64,000 bases of DNA from an uncultured Collinsella sp. (GTDB lineage: Bacteria; Actinomycetota; Coriobacteriia; Coriobacteriales; Coriobacteriaceae). The notes beneath the pieces are model-generated. The model was not told the DNA's origin. It saw only the letters and a program-made list of their open reading frames with translations, and searched no databases. The stretch lies in NCBI GenBank assembly GCA_905197665.1, contig CAJJZP010000010.1, forward strand, positions 27,493 to 91,492. Direction: 5' to 3'. The position numbers and the translations under genes are program-made. Positions 16,402 to 24,453 of this stretch are shown piece after piece (the first letter of the stretch is position 1; the number at the start of each line of letters is the position of its first letter).

Positions 16402-16443
16402 AGGGACTGCGTTGTGTGATTCGCATGTCCCTTGGCATTTTTT
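16402..16443 (+). terminator. Terminator of the catabolic operon
   Basis: AGGGACTGCG...CGCATGTCCCT pairs with one mismatch and a loop of about 10 bases. It is followed by TGGCATTTTTT. It lies 27 bases after the FGGY kinase stop and before the convergent tatD gene. Confidence 0.55.
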
Positions 16444-16454
16444 GCCCACAGGGG

Positions 16455-17237
16455 TTAGCGAAGGTCAAATACAGAGTGCGCATTTGCTAAAACTGCCGAT
16501 TCGATGCGCTTTATGTCACAGTTTTTGAGTGAGGCGATGTGTTCCGAGGTCCTTGTGAGCGATCTGATGAGCGACTGCGCGCTTGTTTCTGTGTTTGGCT
16601 CGGCCGGCGCATCGGTCTCGAGCAGTAGACGGTCGAGTGGAATCTGTCGGGCATATTCACGTCCACGTTTAGACGCAAGCATGCGTTCGTTGACGGAAAA
16701 ATTACAGCTCGCATTACGCGCGCGGACGAGTTCGTCCGAAGTGCCGCTAAACCAGTGGAAGATGATAACGGGGGAGTCGGAGTTTGGGATGAGTAGTCCA
16801 TGCGATTCGAGGACGTCCAGTACGGCTCCCGCTGAACGAACGGCGTGAATTGATATCACGCGCCCGGTAAGAGGATGCTGCACGAGTGTATCGCAGAGCC
16901 GGTTAAGTGCCTGTATTTGTAGCAGCTCACTTCCAGCAAAGCGCGCGGAAAAGTCGAGTCCGACTTCGCCGATATAGCGCTCTTGGGCAGCAACTTCGCA
17001 AAGCAGATTGACTTCGGCAGGACCGCAGCGGCCGTCGGCGAGCCACCAGGGATGGAGGCCGGCGCCCGCGATAATGTTTGGGTGGCGGCTGGCCCGCTTT
17101 TTTGCTGCCGCGAAGTCGCGTGGGTCGACCCCGCAGTCAAAGAGCCCCAGACCCAACGCCGCCGACTCGCTGGCTGCAGCATCGGGGCTGAGCATCAAAT
17201 CAAGATGACAATGCGTGTCAAAGAATCGCGGTTCCAT
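16455..17237 (-). CDS. tatD: TatD-family metal-dependent hydrolase
   Basis: The 260-residue protein is a TatD-type TIM-barrel hydrolase, a family described as DNA 3'-exonucleases or D-aminoacyl-tRNA-related deacylases. All metal ligands are present: FDTHCHLD at the N-terminus (HxH), Glu in YIGEVGLDFS (about 95), His in ISIHAV (about 130), His in IIFHWFSG (about 160) and Asp in LLLETDAP (about 210). It lies 14 bases downstream of tcdA on the same strand and is probably co-transcribed. The C-terminal part is somewhat divergent, so it may be one of several TatD paralogues in the genome. Confidence 0.9.
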   Translation of the reverse strand: MEPRFFDTHCHLDLMLSPDAAASESAALGLGLFDCGVDPRDFAAAKKRASRHPNIIAGAGLHPWWLADGRCGPAEVNLLCEVAAQERYIGEVGLDFSARFAGSELLQIQALNRLCDTLVQHPLTGRVISIHAVRSAGAVLDVLESHGLLIPNSDSPVIIFHWFSGTSDELVRARNASCNFSVNERMLASKRGREYARQIPLDRLLLETDAPAEPNTETSAQSLIRSLTRTSEHIASLKNCDIKRIESAVLANAHSVFDLR

Positions 17238-17251
17238 CGCAGAACATCCTG

Positions 17252-18049
17252 CTAGTCTAGGCGCTGGCCATCGGCGCGCACGCGCTCGGTGCCGCGGCCA
17301 CTGATCTGACGGATAACCTCGCCGGCGATCATCTGGCCCATGATGGGCGGCATAAAACTGGCAGTTCCCAGCTCGGTGCGCTCGTGGATGTTGGAAGGGT
17401 CGCGGGGCTGTGTCTTAACCGATTCCTCGCAGCTAAACAGTACGAGCAGGCTCTTGATGCCGCGCTTCTTGCATTCTTTGCGCATAATGCGGCTCATGGG
17501 GTCACGTACCGTATCGAAAATGTCGGCAAAGCGGAGGCACTCGGGATGGAGCTTGTTGGCCCCGCCCATGGAGCTAACCAAACGAATGTCGTGGTCTTGA
17601 GCATATTTGGCAATGGTGAGCTTGGCCGAGATGGTGTCGATGGCGTCGACGACGTAGTCGAGCTTGCCGTCCGTCTGCTCCAAAACGCCCGCGAAGAAAT
17701 CATCGATGTTGTCGCTCAGCAAGTATTCGGTGCGTTTGATAACGGTGGCGGCGGGATTGATGTCGTGGATCATGGCTTCCATCACGTCAACCTTGCGCTT
17801 GCCGATGGTGCTATGAAAGGCGATGGCCTGGCGGTTGATGTTGCTGGGCGCTATGATGTCCTTGTCCAGGATCACAAAATGGCCGATGCCGCCGCGCGCG
17901 AGCGCTTCGCAGCAGTTGGATCCCACGCCGCCACAGCCCAGCACCAGCACCGTGGCGTTGGCGAGTTTATTGAGCGCCTCGCGGCCCATGATGATCTCGA
18001 GCTTGGTGTCGCGTGTCTCGACGGGAGCTGCGGCTGCGGTTTCGGTCAT
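17252..18049 (-). CDS. tcdA: tRNA threonylcarbamoyladenosine dehydratase (TcdA, E1-like)
   Basis: The 265-residue protein has the ThiF/MoeB-type adenylating Rossmann domain: VLVLGCGGVGSNCCEALARGGIGHFVILDKD (about residues 33-63), the Asn-Arg pair in SNINRQ near 70 and DYVVDAIDTISAK near 125. The C-terminal segment ELGTASFMPPIMGQMIAGEVI is characteristic of TcdA (CsdL). TcdA dehydrates t6A37 of ANN-decoding tRNAs to a cyclic form using ATP. Its ATG at 18049 is preceded by GGAGGACATCT. The partner sulphur-transfer genes seen in E. coli are not adjacent. Confidence 0.92.
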   Translation of the reverse strand: MTETAAAAPVETRDTKLEIIMGREALNKLANATVLVLGCGGVGSNCCEALARGGIGHFVILDKDIIAPSNINRQAIAFHSTIGKRKVDVMEAMIHDINPAATVIKRTEYLLSDNIDDFFAGVLEQTDGKLDYVVDAIDTISAKLTIAKYAQDHDIRLVSSMGGANKLHPECLRFADIFDTVRDPMSRIMRKECKKRGIKSLLVLFSCEESVKTQPRDPSNIHERTELGTASFMPPIMGQMIAGEVIRQISGRGTERVRADGQRLD

Positions 18050-18256
18050 AGATGTCCTCCGATGGGGAAGCGGATCGTGTTTGGGCTATCGCCATTATAG
18101 GGATTATCACGATTCCATTTGAGCCCTAGGGGCTTGTTGAAATGAGATCGGGATTCGCATAAGATGAAGCAGATGGCACCCGTTGCCGCGGGTTAGCCAA
18201 CTCCGAAACACGTTTATGGCGTGAGAAGTGGCCGTCTTCGCATTACGCGGGGGCGG

Positions 18257-18343
18257 CTATTTCATTCGACCTCCAATGTGGATGCCGAGCTCCACGGCCG
18301 CGATTACAAGCAATAACAACGTCAGGACATCGTCAATACTCAT
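18257..18343 (-). CDS. 28-residue hydrophobic peptide (holin-like/type I toxin-like)
   Basis: This small gene has a strong AAGGAG 7 bases before its ATG. It encodes a short acidic start (MSIDD), one hydrophobic segment (VLTLLLLVIAAVELGIHI) and a basic end (GGRMK). This is the architecture of holin-like type I toxins and other bacterial membrane micropeptides. It stands alone on the minus strand in a 460-base gap between tcdA and the ArsR gene. Function is unproven; an antisense RNA partner has not been shown. Confidence 0.5.
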   Translation of the reverse strand: MSIDDVLTLLLLVIAAVELGIHIGGRMK

Positions 18344-18437
18344 AGTCCATCTCCTTCTTGGTAAGAGGGAGCTGACCCATCTGCTTCTGGGCCCATTGTA
18401 TCTAAAAACGAACGAATGTTCTATACGTAGTATCAAA

Positions 18438-18461
18438 TTAGATAATTAGACAAACATCTAA
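18438..18461. promoter_or_regulatory. ArsR/SdpR-type operator
   Basis: TTAGAT-N12-ATCTAA is an AT-rich inverted repeat with a further internal AATTAGA half-site. It lies just upstream of a -10-like TATAGT at 18470-18475 and 49 bases before the ArsR-family start. Autorepression at this site is inferred from position and from the habit of SdpR/ArsR autorepressors. Confidence 0.5.
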
Positions 18462-18509
18462 ATATCGAGTATAGTGTGCGCGTCATGAGAGATGATGAGA
18501 GGAGGTCTT

Positions 18510-18788
18510 ATGCCGGGAGAGGGTTTTAAGGCGCTTGCCGATCCAACGCGACGGCGCATTTTGGAGTTGCTGCGCGAGGGCAATTGTACGGCCGGGGAGC
18601 TTGCCGAGCATTTTGACATCAGCAAGCCGTCATTGAGCCATCATTTGGCGACGCTCAAAAACGCCGGGCTGGTGACCGACGAGCGCCATGGCCAAAACAT
18701 CGTTTACAGCTTAAACACCACCGTCATGCAGGACTTGATTGGCTGGTTTATGGGCTTTACAGACACTGAAGGTGATGAGGATGAATAA
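18510..18788 (+). CDS. ArsR-family autorepressor, SdpR-like
   Basis: The 92-residue protein is a winged-helix regulator. It has FKALADPTRRRILELLREGNCTAGELAEHF and the recognition helix SKPSLSHHLATLKNAGLV, followed by an ERHGQNIVYSLN wing. It lacks the Cys-rich metal site of arsenic-sensing members. The next gene overlaps by 8 bases and encodes an SdpI-like membrane protein, so the pair is equivalent to sdpR-sdpI, where SdpI sequesters SdpR at the membrane. GGAGG precedes ATG 18510 by 5 bases; an upstream in-frame ATG at 18492 is less well placed. Confidence 0.9.
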   Translation: MPGEGFKALADPTRRRILELLREGNCTAGELAEHFDISKPSLSHHLATLKNAGLVTDERHGQNIVYSLNTTVMQDLIGWFMGFTDTEGDEDE

Positions 18789-19485
18789 CGAAAACAAGGG
18801 CATTCACGCCACGGGGGTATCGCCGCGTGTATGGGCCATGCTTGTTGTGGTCTGCGCTATTAATGTCGCGGCGCACCTTATGGTGATGCCGAGCTTGCCT
18901 GCACAGATTCCTACGCACTGGGGAGCGAACGGCGCCGTCGACGGTTGGGGCCCTAGCTGGATGGCCTCCGCGCTCGGCGTGCTGCCTCTGGCACTTCTTG
19001 CAATGTTCTACGTGGTGCCACGCATTGACCCCAAAGGTGAGGCATATCGAACCTCGGGCAAGTTCTATCAGGGCTTCGTAATCGCCTTCACCTTGTTCAT
19101 GTGTGCCATAAGCTGGTTGGGTGAGCTTACGGTCTGGGGCGTGGTGCCGGCGGTCGGTTCGGTCAACGTGCTGATTTCCGGTGCTATCGGTTTGCTGTTC
19201 ATCGGCGTAGGCAACTACTTGCCGCGTGTGAAGCAGAACTATACGCTCGGTATCAAGACGCCTTGGGCGCTTGCCGATCCCGAGAACTGGCGCCGTACGC
19301 AGCGTTTTGGCGGCGCCTGCTTTATGGTGCTGGGTGTTGGTTTGATTGTGATGGGCGTGGCGGGTAGCGTGCTTTCGAGTGAAGTCGTCGCCGCGGTGAT
19401 TGCGGTTCTGGCGTTTGGTTCAGCTGGAGCTGCCTACGTCTATTCGTATCTGCTGTGGCGCAAATCGCAGCGAGCCGCTCGTTAA
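18781..19485 (+). CDS. sdpI: SdpI-family membrane protein (DUF1648 + SdpI)
   Basis: The 234-residue integral membrane protein has an N-terminal DUF1648 part (VMPSLPAQIPTHWGANGAVDGWG, residues about 30-55). The C-terminal SdpI part contains GNYLPRVKQNYTLGIKTPWAL and WRRTQRFGG. Six or so hydrophobic segments are apparent. In Bacillus, SdpI gives immunity to the SdpC toxin and signals its presence by binding the SdpR repressor. The start at 18781 overlaps the repressor's last codons, implying translational coupling. No toxin gene sits beside it, so it may sense a foreign toxin or envelope stress. Confidence 0.88.
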   Translation: MNNENKGIHATGVSPRVWAMLVVVCAINVAAHLMVMPSLPAQIPTHWGANGAVDGWGPSWMASALGVLPLALLAMFYVVPRIDPKGEAYRTSGKFYQGFVIAFTLFMCAISWLGELTVWGVVPAVGSVNVLISGAIGLLFIGVGNYLPRVKQNYTLGIKTPWALADPENWRRTQRFGGACFMVLGVGLIVMGVAGSVLSSEVVAAVIAVLAFGSAGAAYVYSYLLWRKSQRAAR

Positions 19486-19669
19486 GGTTGCGGAAAACTA
19501 GCGTACGCAGTTCATAGTGTGTTAAGGGGGACTTTTCCCAGGTAGTATTAGGGGGTGTGGGCAACCATGCCCCTTTTTCGTTAAGTTTCAGAGCTGGTTT
19601 CCTCATTTCGTTTCCACTAAAGCGAATCAAGAATAGGGAAACAGCAGGTAGAAAGGATAAAACAGGCAA

Positions 19670-21349
19670 ATGGCAGAGTTTATCTACCAAATGTATCAGG
19701 CTCGCAAGGCCCATGGCGACAAGGTAATCCTTGACGACGTGACCCTGAGCTTCTACCCCGGTGCCAAGATCGGCGTCGTGGGCCCCAACGGTATGGGCAA
19801 GTCGACCCTGCTCAAGATCATGGCCGGTATCGAGGAGGTCTCCAACGGCGATGCCAGGCTCACTCCCGGCTACACCGTGGGCATCCTGCAGCAGGAGCCG
19901 CCACTCGACGACGACAAGACCGTCATCGAGAACGTGCGCATGGCGTTTGGCGACATGATCGCCAAGGTCGATCGCTTCAATAAGATCGGCGAGGAGATGT
20001 GCGACCCGGACTGCGACATGGATGCCCTCATGGCCGAGATGGGAAAGCTCCAGGACGAGATCGACGCCGCCGACGGCTGGGATATCGATTCCAAGCTCGG
20101 TCAGGCCATGGACGCCCTGCAGCTGCCCGATTCCGACATGCCGGTCAACGTACTTTCCGGCGGCGAGCGCCGCCGTGTGGCCCTGTGCAAGCTGCTGCTC
20201 GAGGCTCCCGACCTGCTGCTGCTTGACGAGCCCACGAACCACCTGGACGCCGAGTCGATCCTGTGGCTCGAGCACTTCCTGCACAACTACCAGGGCGCGG
20301 TGCTTGCCGTCACACACGATCGCTACTTCCTGGACAACGTTGCCGAGTGGATCTGCGAGGTCGACCGCGGCCACCTTTATCCCTACAAGGGCAACTACTC
20401 CACGTATCTGGAGACCAAGGCCGCCCGTATCGAGGCACAGGGCAACCGCGACGCCAAGCTCGCCAAGCGCATGGAGGCCGAGCTCGAGTGGGTGCGCAGC
20501 TCGCCCAAGGCCCGTCAGGCCAAGAACAAGGCCCGTCTGGCCCGCTACGAGGAGATGGAGGCTGAGGCGCGCGCTAGCCAGAAGCTCGACTGGACTGACA
20601 TTCGCATCCCTGTCGGCCCGCGTCTGGGCAATAAGGTGCTCGAGGCCCATCACCTGCACAAGGAGTTCGACGGTCGCGTGCTCATCGATGACCTTTCGTT
20701 CACCCTGCCGCGCAATGGCATCGTGGGCGTCATCGGCCCCAACGGTGTCGGTAAGACCACGCTGTTCAAGACGATTGTGGGTCTGGAGCCGCTGACTTCG
20801 GGCGAGCTCGAGGTGGGCGAGACCGTCAAGATTTCTTACGTCGACCAGAACCGTTCCGGCATCGACCCCGATAAGAACCTATGGGAGGTCGTCTCGGACG
20901 GCCTGGACCACATGATGGTCGGCGAGACCGAGGTTCCGAGCCGCGCTTATGTGGCGAGCTTTGGCTTTAAGGGCCAGGACCAGCAGAAGCGCGCTGGCGT
21001 GCTCTCCGGCGGCGAGCGCAACCGTCTGAACCTGGCGCTTACGCTCAAGCAGGGCGGCAACCTGCTGCTCCTCGACGAGCCCACGAACGACCTCGACGTC
21101 GAGACGCTTTCCTCGCTCGAAGCGGCGCTGCTCGAGTTCCCGGGCTGCTCGGTGGTCATTAGCCACGATCGTATGTTCCTGGACCGCGTTGCCACGCACA
21201 TTCTGGCGTGGGAGGGCACCGACGAGAATCCGGGCAACTGGTATTGGTTCGAGGGCAATTTCGAGGCCTATCAGGCCAACCGCATCGAGCGCCTGGGCGA
21301 GGACGCAGCCCAGCCGCATCGTGTTCACCGCAAGCTGACGCGTGACTAG
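19670..21349 (+). CDS. ettA: Energy-dependent translational throttle protein EttA (ABC-F)
   Basis: The 559-residue cytosolic ATPase has two ABC domains and no membrane segments. Walker A motifs are GPNGMGKST (about residue 38) and GPNGVGKTT (about 358). ABC signatures are LSGGERRR and LSGGERNR, and Walker B motifs are LLLLDEPTNHLD and LLLLDEPTNDLD. The arm inserted in domain 1 and the linker rich in Lys/Arg/Glu (WVRSSPKARQAKNKARLARYEEM) are typical of EttA. EttA binds the ribosomal E site and gates the first elongation step according to the ADP/ATP ratio. The C-terminus is followed after 4 bases by structured repeat copy A. Confidence 0.95.
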   Translation: MAEFIYQMYQARKAHGDKVILDDVTLSFYPGAKIGVVGPNGMGKSTLLKIMAGIEEVSNGDARLTPGYTVGILQQEPPLDDDKTVIENVRMAFGDMIAKVDRFNKIGEEMCDPDCDMDALMAEMGKLQDEIDAADGWDIDSKLGQAMDALQLPDSDMPVNVLSGGERRRVALCKLLLEAPDLLLLDEPTNHLDAESILWLEHFLHNYQGAVLAVTHDRYFLDNVAEWICEVDRGHLYPYKGNYSTYLETKAARIEAQGNRDAKLAKRMEAELEWVRSSPKARQAKNKARLARYEEMEAEARASQKLDWTDIRIPVGPRLGNKVLEAHHLHKEFDGRVLIDDLSFTLPRNGIVGVIGPNGVGKTTLFKTIVGLEPLTSGELEVGETVKISYVDQNRSGIDPDKNLWEVVSDGLDHMMVGETEVPSRAYVASFGFKGQDQQKRAGVLSGGERNRLNLALTLKQGGNLLLLDEPTNDLDVETLSSLEAALLEFPGCSVVISHDRMFLDRVATHILAWEGTDENPGNWYWFEGNFEAYQANRIERLGEDAAQPHRVHRKLTRD

Positions 21350-21353
21350 TTTT

Positions 21354-21500
21354 GTTACGCGGTTTTTCCAAACCGCGTAACGAGTTGACGCTGCAAACGC
21401 CCCTAGGCGGCAATCTGACGTTCAATCGTCGGTCGCGTACCAAAGTACGCTTCCCTCCTCTTTCACGTCACCTTGCTCGCTTAGGGGCGTTTTCGCTGAC
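21354..21500 (+). repeat. 147-nt structured repeat element, copy A
   Basis: The element begins 4 bases after the ettA stop with the 12-bp hairpin GTTACGCGGTTT/AAACCGCGTAAC. A second domain is closed by a 13-bp stem (21396-21408 with 21479-21491, one G-U pair) and contains GGCAATCTGACGTTCAATCG, an inner hairpin GCGTAC-CAAA-GTACGC and CTCTTTCACGTCACCTTGCTC. It ends TTTTCGCTGAC. Copies B and C have exactly the same length and layout. The pattern suggests a 3' UTR RNA element or a non-autonomous mobile repeat. Confidence 0.85.
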
Positions 21501-21562
21501 TTTTGCTCAACCTGAGAGAATAAAAATGCGGTGAACGTTTTTGTGACGTTCGCCGCGTTTTG

Positions 21563-22870
21563 CTATTCGTTGGATTCTTCAACCTTGTCGATGGTCCAGG
21601 CGGCTCCGAGACCGCCGGCGGTGTTGCGGCGGATGCGCACGGCAACCTCGCGGCGCTCGCCGGCCTGCGTGTAGTGCAGGGGGAAGCTTGCGCGGTTTCG
21701 CGCGGCCTCGATGGTACCGCGCTCGCGGGCGATCCAGTAGTACTCGCCGACGATGCCGAGCGTGTCGGCGCCGTAGGGGAGATAGGTCGACAGCTGGTGC
21801 AAAAGCGGGCCGGGGCAGAAGACCTCGGTTGTGAAATCGACGGGGAAGTCCTCGGGGATGGCGGGCGCTGCGGGTGCGGGGGTTGGGGCCGCTGCGGGTG
21901 CCGAAGCCGGTGCGGATGCGGGTATTTGGTCGCAAGCAGCGACGGGCACGGATTCGATGACGGGTGCGGGCTCCGGCGTTACTTCCGGCTTGATCTCGGA
22001 ATCTGCGGGCTTCACGGTGACGGGCGCGTCTGCAACTGCGGTTTCAACCTCAACCTGCGTCGCGTTCTCGTTCTCGACGCTCGGCTTTGCCTCGATGGGC
22101 GTGGATGCACTGGTGGTGATGCCGGCGTTGGCGTTCTCGGGGTCATAGACGACCGTAAGCGAGATGGCAGGCTGCGGCGTCTCGGGTTCCAGCGTCGACT
22201 CGGTAGCGTCTTGATCGGCGGACTCGTCGGGTTGATCGTCCTCGGCCTCGTCGCCAAAGACATCGCTGTTTTGGAACGCAGGCGTCTCGGGTTGGTTGGC
22301 GGCCTCTTCGGTTGTCGACTTGGGAGCCTCGTTGAGCTCCGCAGTGGCTTCCTGCTCTGATATGACTTCGGGATCGGTCGTGGCGGCGATTTCGGTTTCG
22401 GCTTCTGCTGTTACCTCAATAGCGACTTCGATCTCTGTCTCGGGCTCGGGCTCCGGCACAGCTTCAACCGCGGCTTCTGGTTCGGGACGCTTAACGTGCT
22501 TGGGGCGCACAGCCTTGAGGTCCTTCTCACTGCGCTTTTTCTTTTTGTAGGACTGCTTAGCGCCCTTGGCGGTCTTGGGCTTGTCCTCGCCCTTGGCAAG
22601 TGCGGCATCCCAGGCCTCGTTGGCGATGACGGTGGCATACAGGCGACCGCCCTTAAAGACGGTCAGCTTAATGCAGTCGTCAAGCTCTTCGAGCAGCTCG
22701 CGCGTGGATTCGAAGCCCAGGTCATAAGCGGTCATGTCGCCAGCGGTGAGCGCCTCCTCGACCTGTGTCATAAACGTTTGCTTGCCACACCCAATCGCAT
22801 CGCGCAGCAGGCGATACAGATAGATGTGGTTGCCCAGCGATAGCGTGGGCCTAACTATTGTCTTGCTCAT
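21563..22870 (-). CDS. Uncharacterised acidic protein with OST-HTH/LOTUS-like N-terminus
   Basis: The 435-residue protein has three parts. Residues 1-100 form a compact domain (LLRDAIGCGKQTFMTQV, AYDLGFESTRELLEELDDCIKLTVFKGG) that resembles OST-HTH/LOTUS winged helices; this is an impression, not a proven match. Residues about 105-330 are a long low-complexity stretch rich in Glu, Pro, Ala and Thr, starting with a basic KKKKRSEKD patch. The C-terminal 90 residues (DFPVDFTTEVFCPGPLLHQLS to AAWTIDKVEES) look globular. LOTUS domains bind RNA, often G-rich, so an RNA-binding role is possible. ATG 22870 follows AGGAG by 8 bases. Confidence 0.7.
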   Translation of the reverse strand: MSKTIVRPTLSLGNHIYLYRLLRDAIGCGKQTFMTQVEEALTAGDMTAYDLGFESTRELLEELDDCIKLTVFKGGRLYATVIANEAWDAALAKGEDKPKTAKGAKQSYKKKKRSEKDLKAVRPKHVKRPEPEAAVEAVPEPEPETEIEVAIEVTAEAETEIAATTDPEVISEQEATAELNEAPKSTTEEAANQPETPAFQNSDVFGDEAEDDQPDESADQDATESTLEPETPQPAISLTVVYDPENANAGITTSASTPIEAKPSVENENATQVEVETAVADAPVTVKPADSEIKPEVTPEPAPVIESVPVAACDQIPASAPASAPAAAPTPAPAAPAIPEDFPVDFTTEVFCPGPLLHQLSTYLPYGADTLGIVGEYYWIARERGTIEAARNRASFPLHYTQAGERREVAVRIRRNTAGGLGAAWTIDKVEESNE

Positions 22871-22943
22871 GGCAAATCTCCTCTTTACACATGTAAAGCA
22901 TCTTACCATCGCATGGCACTCGCCATGGCGGCGCCCAAGGCAA

Positions 22944-22975
22944 ACGGGCGCGAACCGCTGTCGGTTCGCGCCCGT
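22944..22975 (-). terminator. Terminator-like hairpin
   Basis: ACGGGCGCGAACC...GGTTCGCGCCCGT is a perfect 13-bp stem with a 6-base loop. It lies 32 bases downstream of the Ser/Asn-rich membrane protein gene on the minus strand, where it is followed by TT and G. It can also act on plus-strand transcripts. Confidence 0.7.
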
Positions 22976-23006
22976 TGTACAGGTTGCCTATCTGGGGATG
23001 CAGTGC

Positions 23007-23960
23007 CTAGTTGCCCGATGTCGTGCCTTGGCTTGAACTGTCAGATGCCGTGCCGGACGCGGTTCCGCTCGAGCTGTTGGTGTTGCTGTTGTCGGTAGAT
23101 CCCGTACTCGGTGTATTGCCATTCGCCTGGTCGCCCGTGCTCGGTTGAGAGCCGTCAGTCGTTTGGCTTGAGTCAGTCGTGCCGGATTGCGTGCCGCTGT
23201 TGTTCGCAGAGGAATCGACGCCCTGCGATTGGTTTTGGGTGTTCGAGGACGAATTGGCAGAGGTAGAACTGTCTTGCGTATCGTCCGTCTGTGCCTGCTG
23301 ATCCTGCGACTGGGTGTTGCCATTTGCATCGCTCTCGGTCGTGCGCGACGACAGGATTGGCTCGGGACGCTCGCCCAGACCCTCACCGGCAGTGGTGATA
23401 AGGATGGCGCCGGCGCAGGCGATGACCGCGACGATGGCGATAGCGATCGAGAAGACGATGACCTTCTTTTGCGTCTGGCTGCGCTCAGCCGCCGCCTTGG
23501 CGCGCAGGCTGTTGGGAGCGACGCGCGCCGTGGTCGCGCGTCCCGCAACCTGGCGCATCTCCTGCGTGGTTGCGGCGCCACCTAGGTGCTCCTCGACATT
23601 GGGCTCAACGGGCTCGTAGGCGCCGGTAGGGTAGTCGACAGCGGCATGCGTGCCCTTGATTGCTTCGGCGCTGGCGGAGATAAAGTGGCGATAGACCTGC
23701 GAGGACACAACAGTGATGACTGAGCTCACAGCGGCACCAATCACCGAGCCGGCAATGCCGATCTTTGAAGCAAGCGCGACGCTCGTTGCGGCAGCAGCGG
23801 CGCCGGCGACGATCTGGGGAATGGAAATGTCGTCGAACAGGCCCTTTTTGGGCGCGATGGCCATGGTCTGTCCGATGGAATGGTTCTCGTGCACGCCGTT
23901 GTTGAGCGATGCCGGCGTCATGACGCGCGTGCGCGGCGCGTCGGTGTACTTGGTTGTCAT
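23007..23960 (-). CDS. Membrane protein with Ser/Thr/Asn-rich extracytoplasmic tail
   Basis: The 317-residue protein contains hydrophobic stretches at about residues 45-85 (IPQIVAGAAAAATSVALASKIG, then GSVIGAAVSSVITVVSS). A single strong membrane helix follows near 165-190 (VIVFSIAIAIVAVIACAGAILI). The last 120 residues are low complexity (Ser, Thr, Gln, Asn, Asp), like cell-wall-spanning tails. No enzymatic motif was recognised. ATG 23960 is preceded by GGAGG with a 7-base gap. Function unknown; a role in envelope structure is only a guess from composition. Confidence 0.75.
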   Translation of the reverse strand: MTTKYTDAPRTRVMTPASLNNGVHENHSIGQTMAIAPKKGLFDDISIPQIVAGAAAAATSVALASKIGIAGSVIGAAVSSVITVVSSQVYRHFISASAEAIKGTHAAVDYPTGAYEPVEPNVEEHLGGAATTQEMRQVAGRATTARVAPNSLRAKAAAERSQTQKKVIVFSIAIAIVAVIACAGAILITTAGEGLGERPEPILSSRTTESDANGNTQSQDQQAQTDDTQDSSTSANSSSNTQNQSQGVDSSANNSGTQSGTTDSSQTTDGSQPSTGDQANGNTPSTGSTDNSNTNSSSGTASGTASDSSSQGTTSGN

Positions 23961-24134
23961 ACGGGGTCCTCCCGGTGTAAATCTACTTCGTTTCGTGTAG
24001 CCATCAGGGTACCCACCAGATGTGAATCGTACGTGACATTTAACAGATACCATCAACTCATCAAGGGGGCCTGCTGTCTTTGGTGCAATAGCTTGATGCT
24101 AAACTGGATTTATGTTTGCGAGGTGGTTTACGTG

Positions 24135-24353
24135 ATGTACCCGTATATGACATTCGAAGATGGAACCGAGGTCATTCATTCTGACCTGATTACAGATGGC
24201 GATATCGAAAAGGTTATCGTGCATTTTGAGCGACCGACGGCAGAGGGCTTCGACTCCGCTCGTTGTGAGTTGCCTTCCTGTTCGTGGACTGACTGGGAAG
24301 GGCATTTTACTCAGAGTGAAAAACGAGCTTTCGAAGAGTGTCTGAGCAAATAA
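24135..24353 (+). CDS. Small conserved hypothetical protein (72 aa)
   Basis: The 72-residue protein reads MYPYMTFEDGTEVIHSDLI, then VIVHFERPTAEGFDSARCELP and ends EEC-L-S-K. It is soluble and acidic, with a single Trp-rich turn (SCSWTDWEG). It resembles small hypothetical proteins that I recall from Clostridia and other gut bacteria, usually beginning MYPY and containing HFERP, with no assigned function. AGGTGG lies about 9 bases upstream of the ATG. It precedes the RiPP-like island but is separated from it by 100 bases, so membership in that cluster is uncertain. Confidence 0.65.
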   Translation: MYPYMTFEDGTEVIHSDLITDGDIEKVIVHFERPTAEGFDSARCELPSCSWTDWEGHFTQSEKRAFEECLSK

Positions 24354-24359
24354 TTTAGA

Positions 24360-24379
24360 TTAGTTCGAGTTTAGTTCGA
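24360..24379. promoter_or_regulatory. Tandem TTAGTTCGA repeats upstream of the RiPP island
   Basis: TTAGTTCGA occurs twice, at 24360-24368 and 24371-24379, an 11-base period, in the AT-rich promoter region 75 bases before the DUF2087 gene. Spacing by one helical turn suggests a tandem binding site for a regulator, perhaps the DUF2087 protein itself. This is an inference from spacing. Confidence 0.35.
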
Positions 24380-24453
24380 ATAAAGAAGCTGAATGCGATG
24401 ACCTAAAGCGTATGCATTTTTAGTATTAGATGCGTATGAAATGGAGGATGTGA

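Larger units (their letters stand above)
18050..18509. other. Intergenic region tcdA - arsR
   Basis: This 460-base gap holds the tcdA promoter (minus, right of 18049), the 28-residue peptide gene (18257-18343, minus) and the promoter/operator of the ArsR gene (18438-18475). A small ACCCG-TTGC-CGCGGGT-like hairpin at about 18178-18195 and a GGCCGTC...GGGCGGC pairing near 18228-18257 may belong to a short RNA. No tRNA or riboswitch is recognised. Confidence 0.5.

Noticed and set aside
18170..18215. tRNA-like small hairpin (ACCCG-TTGC-CGCGGGT)
   Set aside because: No cloverleaf, anticodon arm or T-loop consensus (GTTCGA) can be built around it.
18228..18449. 73-codon plus-strand frame in the tcdA-arsR gap
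   Set aside because: There is no ribosome-binding site and the composition is random; the minus-strand 28-residue peptide in the same region has better support.
23007..23400. Ser/Thr/Asn-rich codon repeats resembling a DNA repeat
   Set aside because: The repetition is at the amino-acid level of a surface protein tail; the DNA does not form regular direct repeats.
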